Below, one piece after another: positions 10,690-20,341 of a stretch of DNA of 64,000 bases. The DNA is from Silene conica (Eukaryota; Streptophyta; Magnoliopsida; Caryophyllales; Caryophyllaceae), in contig CM055315.2 in assembly GCA_029255685.2 (NCBI GenBank), forward strand, positions 45,551,705-45,615,704, read 5' to 3'. Each line of letters starts with the position of its first letter. The stretch's first letter is position 1. The notes under the pieces are model-generated. The model saw only the letters and a list, made by a program, of their open reading frames with translations, did not search any database and was not told the DNA's origin. The translations under genes were made by a program, and so were the position numbers.

Positions 10690-12420
10690 ATGTCTACTAT
10701 TTCTGATAATCTTCAACCAGCAGCACACCACCTCCCAGGGGGATTTATTCTCCCCATTGAAACTCATCTCTCCTATATCGAATTGTTGGAGCACAAACAG
10801 TTTGCAGGTCTACCAGATGAGGATCCTTTGAGGCATTTGGAGTATTTTTCAGATTGTTTTTGTTTCCTACGCGTTTCGGAGGGAGAGCGAGATAAGGCTA
10901 AGGAGATGTTGTTTCGATTCTCCTTAAAAGATTCTGCGCGTGAATGGATTAGTCACCTTGATATGGGAGCGGCTAGAGTTACAGATTGGGCATCTCTGGC
11001 ATTGGCTTTTTGCAAACAATACTTTTCACCAGCGAAAACCAATGCGTTGAGAATTCAAATCTCAAAATTCCAGCAAGGACCTGATGAGGAACTTCATGAA
11101 GCATGGATCCGTTTTAAGGAGTTGGTTCGACCTGTTCCTCGCCGTGGCTTTGAGGAGTGGTACTTTTGCAACCAATTCTATGACTCTTTGAATAGTCGTG
11201 CTTATGAGGAATCAACCCCAAAGGATGATTCTGCCGCAGCTCAGGTAGAAGAAACTGATCCCGTGCACAGGTCAGAGGGTCGACCGACCACAACATCAGG
11301 TCGACCGACCCCGACACCTGACGTGAGATCAGTCTCTGCAGAACAGGAAATTTTCGATGATACGGAGTCTGGTCGACCGACCACTATACCAGGTCGACCG
11401 ACCACTGTTACTGAGTAGAATGCAGTTTCTATTCCCGAACCGCTGGATCCTTCCCTCATTCAAGACCTCACCATGATACCTGAACAGATTGTGGATTCGC
11501 CTCCTGAGCTACCTGTCTCTCCTCTCGTCAATGACTCAACGGAGATTCTGAAGTTAAAAGAGCCAAGGCTTGTTGATTCCGCGACAAGCATTGTGGTCCC
11601 GTTTCCGTATCATTTGGAGAAATTAATGTTGGAGCATCAGTCCAAAAAAATCTTGGAGAGGTATGAGGGCGTTGATATTAGTAACCCAGATATTTCTGTC
11701 AAGAGTGATCCCATCACACCCATTACTAAAGAGTCGCTCATTCTTAGGGATAAGGATGATAGGTTACTTGATTCCCTCTCCCTCCCCGTTGATGATACTA
11801 ACTTGGATCTAGAAACAACCAATGAGTTAGACTTTCACCCCTTGACTGACCAACCTATTTTTGTAGGTATTAGCGATGAACATATTCCTAACATGATTGA
11901 ACCCTCTGTTGATGAACCTTGTTTTTTGCAGGATTCACTTATTGACATTCCTGATGTTTTTAATAATATTAGTGAATGTTCTATGCAAGGATCCTTTTCA
12001 AAGGATCCTTCGGAGGCTTTGATGTGTTTTGAGGCATGTGCAGGTGAATCTCTTGCTCAAAAGGCTGATTTGGATGCTCCAGAAATTGCGACACTAGTGA
12101 TAGAGTCTATAAGCAGTAGGAAGAGAGATGTTCTCGATCGAGTAGTACCACTTACTCGATCAAAAGATGTAGAGAACGAGGTCACTCAAACAAGTGATCA
12201 TTTGGCTGAAGAAAAGAGCCCTAAGAAGATGAAGCCGAGGAAGGTGTCGACCCACGACTTGAGAGTCGACAACCACGGGAGATGGATGGCTAAAGCTATG
12301 GATGATGACCCACCTATCTACACGGTGGAGAGAAACTCATCTACCCAAATCACCATAGCTGAAGGAGTAGCCTTTAGTCAGAGCCCTTGGTCAAAGAAAC
12401 GCCGAATCCTTCGCGGATGA
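10690..12420 (+). pseudogene. gag-like coding region of A1
   Basis: The likely start is the ATG at 10690 (MSTISDNLQPAAHHLP). The first part is a retrotransposon gag core: FAGLPDEDPLRHLEYF, MLFRFSLKDSAREWISHL, ALAFCKQYFSPAKT, FQQGPDEELHEAWIRFKELV. After it comes a tail with repeated Gly-Arg-Pro-Thr, produced by palindrome pairs inside the reading frame, and then an acidic, Ser/Pro-rich region that I do not recognise. No zinc knuckle or protease is seen. A fossil with about one break; copy A2 has the same order. Confidence 0.72.
11278..11403 (+). repeat. Two phased palindrome pairs within the gag-like region
   Basis: GGTCGACCGACC occurs at 11278, 11299, 11371 and 11392. Both pairs have the 21-bp step seen in the LTR. 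Since 21 bp is seven codons, the translation repeats Gly-Arg-Pro-Thr every seven residues. Confidence 0.85.
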
Positions 12421-12671
12421 CTTCTTCTTTTTGCTCGTTTCTGTTTTTCTTAAGACAATTTTTTTTGTTTTGTTAAGACTTTCTAGTTTGCTTGCTTTAA
12501 GTTTTTTTTAGGACAATTTTGCTTTTGTTGTGTAGTTAAGACTTTTGGACTTGGTTCTGGGATCTTGCGCATTTGTTGGGCGCATATATGATGATTTTTT
12601 CAGGTTTAAAGAAGAATGACTTGGTTAATACAAGTTATTTCCGAAGAAAAGAAGGGTACAATCCGCAGGAA

Positions 12672-12704
12672 GGTCGGCCGACCCGAAACATAGGACGGTC
12701 GACC
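12672..12704 (+). repeat. Phased palindrome pair after the coding region, A1
   Basis: GGTCGGCCGACC at 12672 and GGACGGTCGACC at 12693, 21 bp apart. In A2 the second member is GGTCGGTCGACC (48143 and 48164), with the same step. Confidence 0.75.
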
Positions 12705-12923
12705 TACCCGTCCGTCGCAGCCTGTTCGTTTCTTCCTGGGAATCGCGCAACCATCTTGGGTACTTGAGTGGCACTGCTGGCCACCAAAACCTCCTAGCTT
12801 ACGCTGGTTTGGGGAGGTTTTTCTCACGCGCTTCATAACCCAGTGAGTTCTTTCCAGTTTTTCCTTAGTTTTTATCTCTTTGCACCTTTTCTTTAATTTT
12901 CTGAAACCTTTACTTAGGCTAAT

Positions 12924-12961
12924 GCACAATGGGGACATTGTGCGGGTTGGTTTGGGGAATT
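12924..12961 (+). promoter_or_regulatory. 8-bp hairpin followed by polypurine-like motif, A1
   Basis: GCACAATG, loop GGGA, CATTGTGC, then GGGTTGGTTTGGGGAATT, which resembles the real polypurine tract before the 3' LTR. Family B has the same design with a different stem (524-543). Possible second plus-strand primer or RNA signal. Confidence 0.5.
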
Positions 12962-13615
12962 TGGTTTCGTGTCACATGCATTACATTTTTGTCACACGTT
13001 TATTGCATTTCCGTATTGCATTGTTATTTTCTTTATTTTCCTTGCATAAACAAAAATCCAAAAAAAAATAGAAAAATCTCAAAAATTCTAAAAAAATGCA
13101 CGTTTATTTTAGCATATAGGTCGAGTCGGAACGAGAGTATTTCAAGGATGATTTATGCTATCTTACATGTTTTTGCCTTTACCTTGCCTTGTCAACTTGT
13201 TTCAGTATGAGAGTATTTTGCATATCTACGAGTTTTTGTCAACTTGTTTTCTTGAGACTTGACTTATACCTTGGCAACCTACTATACATTCTAAGTTTTA
13301 GAGCTTATTTCCTGGTTTCATTCTTAAACCAGTTGTCTAGGATGTGAGTAGTACTCCCCTTGGAACATGTTACATCAATATGCATAAACATGAACTCGAA
13401 TTGCTATATACTTATTTTACTATCTCGTTTTGTGAATCTTGGTACGTGCATTTGAAATCCCTTTTCTCTTATTTACCCATAAGCCCTACATAGCCAAATT
13501 TGCCTTTTTATTCCCCCAAAACTACATCCCATACTTAGCCTACCCTTCCAAGCTAGTATTTGTGGTCTTTGGTTTATTTTTTTGAGGCATCTTGGTTCGT
13601 ATGCTATCTTGAGCA

Positions 13616-13700
13616 AAAGAAGAAAAGAAAAAGGAAAGAGAAGAAAGAAAGAAAAGAAAAAGAACAGAAAAAGAAAGAAAGAAAAGAAAAACGAAAAAAT
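13616..13700 (+). repeat. GA-rich low-complexity run, A1
   Basis: A run of AAAG/GAAA units on the plus strand, matched at about 49098-49195 in A2. The frames here are Lys/Arg/Glu repeats without meaning. Confidence 0.8.
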
Positions 13701-13719
13701 TCGGAAAACACAGGAAGTC

Positions 13720-13752
13720 AGTCGACCGACCACCTTCATAGGTCGGCCGACC
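13720..13752 (+). repeat. Phased palindrome pair near the 3' end, A1
   Basis: AGTCGACCGACC at 13720 and GGTCGGCCGACC at 13741, once more 21 bp apart, just after the GA-rich run. Matched in A2 near 49214-49246. Confidence 0.75.
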
Positions 13753-14408
13753 AACTGACATCATCAGATTCAAAATTCCGTTCAAAAAAATCCCTTTCTT
13801 TTATGTGTTATCACTCCCATACTTCATTCAAAAATATTTGGGAGTCCTTTCTTATATTTAATGTGAGAGTTGTGCTACAAAAGAGCACTTTCTTAATATC
13901 AAAAGTTGTGAAATATGTTGTTGGGAACCGGTTTTACTAGCTTGGCTACTAACCCCACAAATCCAAAAACATCTTAACCACTTTTTACCTTTTACCTCAC
14001 ATATCTTTCATAACCCCAATTGCATGTATCCAAGTCACTTAATGGGTTTGTTTTACATAGTTGTAGAATTTTTGTTCATGTTAAATTGCAGGCATGTTTT
14101 CATGGGTCGCAGTTAGGTGAGTGTCTCTACAAAATTATTTCTTCCTATCTTTTACATATACTCACCCTTTGCTTCATGAGTGTCTCGAGCGTACCGCGAG
14201 AGTCCATGGTATAAAGTCTCTATAGTCTTTATTTTTGCAAGTCTGACAACACCATAACTCGTTTGCATGATTTAAACGCTTTCTTATTTTGTCCTTGGCA
14301 TTGGTTTAGGTTTACATGTAAATTTCGCTCTGAGATTGAAATCGTTCCATTAGTTAAGATCGAGTCTATTTCTTGCTTGAGGGCAAGCAAGGTTTGGTTT
14401 GGGGAATT

Positions 14409-16045
14409 TGATGCGTGCCTATTTTATGATGTTTTACATCTATTTTTACACGCATTTTGTCGCTCATTTACTATGTTTTAAGCATTTATTTCCCAACAAT
14501 TGTCTACTTTCGTATTTTTATGCTCTTTTGCAGATTTATGCGGAAAAGGGGCGATTTTGTACCAAATTTATGCCCTCGGGACTTTTCATGATTAAGGACA
14601 AGAAGGAACGAAGCCTAGCGCACATTTCAAGGCCTAAAGATAGCTTTAACAAGCAAAGAATCGATCCACGACATTGCAGCCTGTTTCAAATGGCTATATC
14701 TCGAGTTCTAGAGCTGATAATAGAGTGATTCCAGTTGGAGGTGAAAGCTTATCCTCTTAGCTTTCCAACTCCGCAAGAATCGCTTGATTACGATAAGTAA
14801 CGAAGAAATGGCAGCTGTTTTACGATCGACGCGCGCTGCAGTCCCGACAATTGGGTCGACCGACCTACTAACTGGGTCGACCGACCACAGCACAGACCCA
14901 GAAGTTTCCGCGAAGCCCATTGAAGTGTTTAGGTCATTGGGAAACTTTTTATTTCCGCCTATTTAAGCCAAATTTCGTGATTAGGGTTAAGCATTCAGAG
15001 TTTTACATCTAGTTTTCTACCTAGTTACCTATCAAATCTCACATCTAGTTTTAGTTTTAATCTTTCCATAATCATCACACACTTTTCTTTAGTTTTATAC
15101 ATTGTTCATCATCAATCATTCAAGCATTCAATAAAGTTTGTTCCTTTCCTTCCTTAATCCATTGTTTCCGGTAATTCCTTTCTTAATTTCAGTTTTAATA
15201 TTGTTCTTATTTTAGAATCATTAGTATCCGGTTTAATTTAGAATCCCAAGCCTTTATTATTATTGCATGTTTAGATTTATGTTCTTTATAACTTTCATGT
15301 TTATTCCTATTTTTATTATTGTTCCAGTAACTATGAGTAGCTAAATTTCATATGTTAGTATGTAGGGAGTAAATATGCATAGGTAGTATAATTCCCGAAT
15401 CAACATGTCGCAGGCAGGAGGTCGACCGACCACCATTATAGGTCGGCCGACCGACTCGTGTTCGAATTCCGTTTCGCTTTTATTTGTAGACTATAATAAC
15501 CTACAATGAGACCAAAAGGAGACTTGTAGGATGTTAGTATTGACCTACCCAAGATTGAGAGATTTGGGAAGGGCATTGGTTTACATCTTAAGACGGATAG
15601 GTTACTTAAGACTGAAAGGTTTGTGATCTAGAATTTAGGAATCACCCTTATTGTTGACACCCAATAATTGTGAGACCTAGGAACTAATAGCATAGACCGA
15701 AAGGAGCTATTAGGTAGCATAGACCTAAAGGATATGTTACACCCCTTACGCGACTGCAATACATGTTGACTTAGGATTTATATTATCTTAGCTGTTTATT
15801 ACCCAAACATCCTAGCATCTCTTTTATTATATTTTTATTCTCATCTTTATTTACTTGTTTTACCTTATTCTTAGATTTAGTAACAACCAATCAAACCCCC
15901 TCTCTTTATTATTATTTTATAGATTAAAAATTAGCAAACGGAATTAACCTTGTCTCTCTGTGGTTCGACCCTTGACTTATCCTATCTAAGTTTAAGCTGA
16001 GGTTTTATAAATCTTATCTTTGGCACCCCTCAACGACGGGTGTCA
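14409..16045 (+). repeat. 3' LTR of A1
   Basis: 1637 bp, the same length as the 5' LTR with about nine mismatches. It is preceded by the purine-rich tract ending TTTGGTTTGGGGAATT and followed by the GTCCT target duplication. Confidence 0.95.
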
Positions 16046-16047
16046 GT

Positions 16048-16070
16048 CCTAGTGCTTGTTAAACACTAGG
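16048..16070 (-). promoter_or_regulatory. Leader hairpin of copy B1
   Basis: Arms CCTAGTG and CACTAGG enclose a nine-base loop between the primer site and gag. In B2 (34959-34981) it ends 25 nt before the gag ATG. Element A1 inserted at the edge of its left arm here. A packaging or translation role is a guess. Confidence 0.5.
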
Positions 16071-16185
16071 GTGAGCAATAAAACAAACACTCTACAATTA
16101 ACTACCAAATCTTTGATCAAAACAAAACAAGCTCAACTAACTCTAGACTAAAACTAAAACTAAACTACACAACTTATAAACACCG

Positions 16186-16203
16186 TCCCCGGCAACGGCG
16201 CCA
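16186..16203 (-). promoter_or_regulatory. Primer-binding site (tRNA-Asp), copy B1
   Basis: The minus strand reads TGGCGCCGTTGCCGGGGA next to the LTR edge at 16207. It marks the LTR at 16207-17793 as the 5' LTR of B1. Confidence 0.9.
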
Positions 16204-17218
16204 TTTTGATGGTCGGTTTTTGTCGTCAATACCGGTATCAAACACATTTGTAAAAACCCAATTAAGTAGTATAAACGGGTTGTCGAACACGAAGACGGTG
16301 GGGATAGTTGTGTAATTATGTTCTAGTTTATGCGAGAGTCGGGGGTAATAAGTTTGTGGTTGACTAAAGACTAAAGAACAACTAAAACGAACAATTAAAG
16401 CAAACTAATTAAGATTGAATCGATGGAAGAGAAAACTAGGGTTTCGGGGGTCACTAAGGTGGTTAGACGAAGATGCTAGAAAGAAAACTAGAAGGTCTCA
16501 AACAAATAGTCTCGGGTAGTCTCTTCTCTCGAGTCGACTACCCTAGGTCGGAATACCCTAGCTTTCGCTACAAATATCACAACCAACCATCAAACATGCT
16601 AAGACAAACCCCCAACCGTCACTAAAGGCAAATCACGCTAAAATCAAAGCCCAACTTTCGTTGAGGCAAATCATCAAACACCTAGCATGCAACAAATGGA
16701 AGACTATTTTTTAAGAACAATTAATCAACTTACTAGCATGAATTCATCATCTAAACAACACCCAAGATCACCCCTTACCCTAGCAAGGAGATTACTCACT
16801 CATGGTAAATGAAAACATGTGAATAAGGCATGAACAAAAGCAAAACATCATGAACAAACAAAGGATGAACAATTGATTCAAAGGAAACTTAAATAAAAGC
16901 AAAGACTAAGTAAAGATTAGAAGAATTATACCAATAACAATAGAAAAGGAAGTAGCTTGGATGACAAGTTGAAAGACTCTTTCAAATCCTCCAAAAATAC
17001 AACCCAAAATATCCTCTTACAATTGCTTAATAACAAGGCTAAGTAGAATCCTAAAGAGAGGTTAACAAATATTGAAAGATTAAGTAAGGATCTAAAGAAG
17101 ATTAAAATATTTAAGAGTGTTTTTGAGTCTAAGTATTAAGTAATGAAACAGTGAAAACCCTAAAATAAGCTTAAGAATGCGTAATAAGTAATGTATGAAA
17201 TAAAAGACTAAGTGCGGG

Positions 17219-17226
17219 TTTATATA
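17219..17226 (-). promoter_or_regulatory. TATA box of the shared family B LTR
   Basis: The minus strand reads CTATATAAACCCGCACTTAG, directly downstream of the CCGG module array. Also at 42922-42928 in the B2 right LTR. Confidence 0.65.
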
Positions 17227-17253
17227 GTGCGCGAAATTCTGAAAAGCGACTCC

Positions 17254-17571
17254 CAGCCGGTCGACCGGCTGCCGGTCTGTGACCGGCTGAGAGTCAAAAT
17301 TTGGACTTCTGAAAATTTCTTCTTTTTTTCTTCAATGCTCAGGTACTGCCAGCCGGTGGACCGGCCGCCGGTTGTCCACCGGCTGGGGATGCGAAATCAA
17401 GGGTCTGACTTGAAATGAATAATGGCAAGAGGAGGGGGTCCCAGCCGGTCAGCCGGCTGCCGGTTGGCCACCGGCTGAGGACCCAACTTCCAAGTTCTGC
17501 AAAATTACTTCAACATTCAAGGCTTAGGGGCTCCCAGCCGGCGGACCGGCTGCCGGCCGACCGGCTGAGGA
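17254..17571 (-). repeat. Four CCGG palindrome modules upstream of the LTR TATA box
   Basis: Modules begin at 17254, 17350, 17442 and 17535 (steps 96, 92 and 93 bp). The first starts with a perfect 18-bp palindrome, CAGCCGGTCGACCGGCTG. Within modules the CCGG-bounded boxes repeat at 15 bp. The same array is at 42956-43273. Confidence 0.87.
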
Positions 17572-17793
17572 CCCCATTTCTTCATTTCCACTCCTTTCCT
17601 CCTATTTTGCCTTGATTTCATCACATTTTGCTCCCGTTTCTTCATTCCCGCGTCAAGTCCTACATCAAGGCAACAAACATGTAGAAGAGAGATATCGAGT
17701 ACAAAAAGGTGCGAGATCGCGCCAAACGGGGGTGAAACGGGATCGAAATAAACGGAAAATAAGAGAAAATAATGACCAAATTTGGGCTCATCA

Positions 17794-17813
17794 GAATTCC
17801 CCACACTTAAACC
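17794..17813 (-). promoter_or_regulatory. Polypurine tract of copy B2
   Basis: The minus strand reads GGTTTAAGTGTGGGGAATTC and abuts the LTR start TGATGAGCCC. It primes plus-strand synthesis in this group. Confidence 0.8.
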
Positions 17814-20143
17814 TTACTCGTCCTCGAGTAAGAGATCAAGTAACTATATAACCCTTATTAAAAACAAAGAAACAAACTAACTAAGCTACCTATAAGCCGA
17901 ATCGGGTTTAGCTACACCCGTAGCCCTTTCAACTCACAATTTGACATTCATGAGGGAGAATGCCCTATTGCAAGGCAAGTAAGGTCTTGCTACAAAACTT
18001 TTGATGCCAACAAGTGAAAACAAAACACGTATAGACAAGCAACATGCATCGGAAAAGAAAGAAAACCGCTCGCCTCATTCAAGCGTGGTTTTGAAAAACA
18101 AACAAAGGAGGTCTATAGCGGAGGATGCCGACTCAAAGTCTAGGCAAGGTGTCAAACCCCTAAATCAAGCTCAAGCAACCAAGGATGACATCACCAAAGA
18201 CCAAGAAACTAATTCAAGGCGGGCAAACGGAAGTACTAAGCTATACTTCCAAGAATGACACGACACACACAAGATTCGATTCCATGCAAGACCCATAACC
18301 GATAAAAGGACCCTAAGTACCGACTCTCACGGGTGACACTCAACACACAGGGAAAGAAAGGGGGCGATTTTTGTGACAAAAAGTAACCAAAATCACTCAC
18401 CTACCTCAACTTGCGAAGCATGCCCGCAATCTAGAATGGTACTCCATCCAAAAATCAATGAAAAATGCAAATGCACATGATGAGAACAACCAAAAGGATG
18501 TAACGGGGATTGGGTTGGGTGAAAATGGTTTGGTGCAAGCACCGTTCTGGGATTTGAGGTTCAAAAACAAGAATGATCGCCATAGTCAACACAACACCTT
18601 ATTACAACAACTAAGAAACGTCTATGCCCTAACTTTGGTTTTTGCAAAACTAAGCAAAAATTGCATAAACCCCACTTACTTTGGAAAAATCGGACCCATC
18701 ACAAACTTATACAAGGCGGTCATTGTGAGAAACACCGAACAACGTCTACACCCTAACACATGACTTGAAAATAAAATCTCATGCAAAAAATGTGTAAACC
18801 CGGTACGCGCGCAAAAACATCAAAAGACCGCTTTATTGTAGCAACGGCTTTTTCTAACTCCCCTTGATGGAAGGGACTAGTTGCTAGCCTTTTTATTTTT
18901 CAAAACACGTATTTACATTTTTCTTTTTGGATTTTTCAAGACTTTTTCAACTTTTTTCTTTGATTTTCTGTTTTCTTTCTTTTTTTTGCATTTCACTTTT
19001 TTTTTCATTTCTTTTCTTTTTCAAACTCCCAAACACCAAACAAAAACAAAGTAAAGACCACAACGGAAGAAGCCACCAACCGGCATCTAAATTCCCGACT
19101 CTACCACTAACAAATCACCATAAAAGCAACCATTCTTGATCAAGGAAGGATGTTTTTGGGATGTAGTTCATTTAGTAGTTTAGGCCAAATGAAAAGGTTA
19201 AGGCTCAAAGTGGTTAAACAAAAGGGGAATAAGATGCAAGGGTCAAAACAAGGCTAATTTGGCAAATGTGGAGTTGATTTATTTGGAACAGAAGTTGTCT
19301 CACATGCACATGAACATAAATCACGGAAATAAGGAACGAGCGCCATTCTTATGCGTATAAACATAACATACCACGTAAGGAGGACTACTCACAATCCTAA
19401 ACTGAGTCGGTTTGATGGACCGACTAAAAAGGAGGCTCTATCCTCACATTTGAGTAGGTAATGTCGGTCTTAGGTCGAGTCAAGGTCTAACACGGTCTCA
19501 CAAGGTGGTCGAAACTTGGTCATTAAGCCTAGACTTCCGGGTCCTTGCAGGCAAGAACCCTAACAAGGTGACATCAACGGTGCAAGCTATTAGGAGGGGA
19601 AAGACACAGGCAAGACAAAAATCATCATTGACGGCATATACCCTCCACTATTCAACCTCCTATGCATATTTACAAACAAAAACAAAACGGAAAAACCGAC
19701 TAACACATATTCACAAAACTATGAAAATGAAAAAGCATGTGAAACAAAAGCAAACTAAAACTAAACACAACAAACAAGCAACAACTAGAAGGTTAAACTA
19801 ACAGCACATCAACCACAACAACCACAAGTTCCCCGAAGGAACATCCAAAGCACAAAAATCCCGTTCTCCTTCATGATATCAACATAAAAAGAAATCGGGA
19901 GGGGGAGAAAGAAGTAGGAAAGAGTATACCAAGCATCTTCATTCTCCTAATACCTCGGGTTGTCGTCATATCTGCAACTTGTTAGTCCAACAAAAATATA
20001 TATACAAAACAAACAAATAACAAAAACAAAAGAAAGGAAGAACATATTTTTTGAAATTTTTGAAATTTTTCGATTTTTTTGGTATTTTTTGAAGTTTTTT
20101 CATATTTACAAAAGCAAACAAATATACACAAAGTGGATATTTT

Positions 20144-20182
20144 CCCTCCCCACACTTAAGATTTACATTGTCCTCAATGTAA
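20144..20182 (-). promoter_or_regulatory. 8-bp hairpin followed by polypurine-like motif, copy B2
   Basis: Counterpart of 505-543. The arms are unchanged; the loop is AGGA instead of AAGA on the minus strand. Confidence 0.5.
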
Positions 20183-20289
20183 CAAAGTGCAAAGGGGGAA
20201 ATGAAGAAAAAGAGCGAAAACAACATGTTTTTGGCTTTTTTGAAATTTTTGATAAAATAAAACTTGTTTTTGTATTTTTTTGAAATAAA

Positions 20290-20341
20290 CGGTTCTTCCT
20301 CCCCACACTTATTTATATGCATAATGTGAGGAGGAAAACCG
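20290..20341 (-). promoter_or_regulatory. Long imperfect hairpin holding a GTGTGGGGA motif, copy B2
   Basis: Counterpart of 651-702, with the AAGTGTGGGGAGGAA motif in the 3' arm on the element strand. Confidence 0.45.

Larger units (their letters stand above)
12421..14408 (+). other. 3' noncoding region of A1
   Basis: About 2 kb with no recognisable coding content, matched by 47907-49903 in A2. It holds the palindrome pair 12672-12704, a hairpin with polypurine-like motif (12924-12961), a GA-rich run (about 13616-13700), the pair 13720-13752 and the final polypurine tract (about 14391-14408). Confidence 0.75.
8876..16045 (+). mobile_element. Family A LTR retrotransposon, copy A1 (gag-only, complete ends)
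   Basis: Two LTRs of 1637 bp each (8876-10512, 14409-16045) begin TGATGCG and end GGGTGTCA. They are flanked by GTCCT duplications at 8871-8875 and 16046-16050, and B2 keeps the empty site near 34957-34961. The primer site matches plant tRNA-Asp, and a purine-rich tract precedes the 3' LTR, placing it in the Athila/Tat group. The 3.9-kb interior has a gag-like region and a long noncoding 3' part, with no protease, reverse transcriptase or integrase seen. I count about nine LTR mismatches (about 0.55%), which suggests a few hundred thousand years at usual plant rates. Structurally whole, with about one break in the coding part. Confidence 0.95.
1..17793 (-). mobile_element. Athila-like LTR retrotransposon, family B copy B1 (3' end outside window)
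   Basis: This minus-strand fossil reads from its 5' LTR (17793 down to 16207) through a tRNA-Asp primer site, a leader, gag-protease and an Athila ORF1-like region to the left edge of the window. By comparison with copy B2, about 1.85 kb of 3' noncoding DNA and the 3' LTR lie outside. No reverse transcriptase, RNase H or integrase is visible, so it looks non-autonomous. It carries two insertions: a solo LTR (3117-4817) and a complete family A element (8876-16045). Its 5' LTR is also the 3' LTR of copy B2. It is broken, with about two interruptions in its coding parts besides the nested insertions. Its near identity to B2 suggests an age below roughly one million years. Confidence 0.88.
16207..17793 (-). 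repeat. Family B LTR shared by copies B1 and B2
   Basis: 1587 bp with TG...CA ends (plus strand TGATGGTCGG to GGGCTCATCA). A primer site adjoins one end and a polypurine tract adjoins the other, so it is both the 5' LTR of B1 and the 3' LTR of B2. It equals in length the B2 right LTR once the CACTA insertion is set aside, with about a dozen mismatches (about 0.8%). Confidence 0.92.

Noticed and set aside
13473-13785. Phe/Ser-rich minus-strand frames as membrane proteins
   Set aside because: They are the complement of the GA-rich run in family A.
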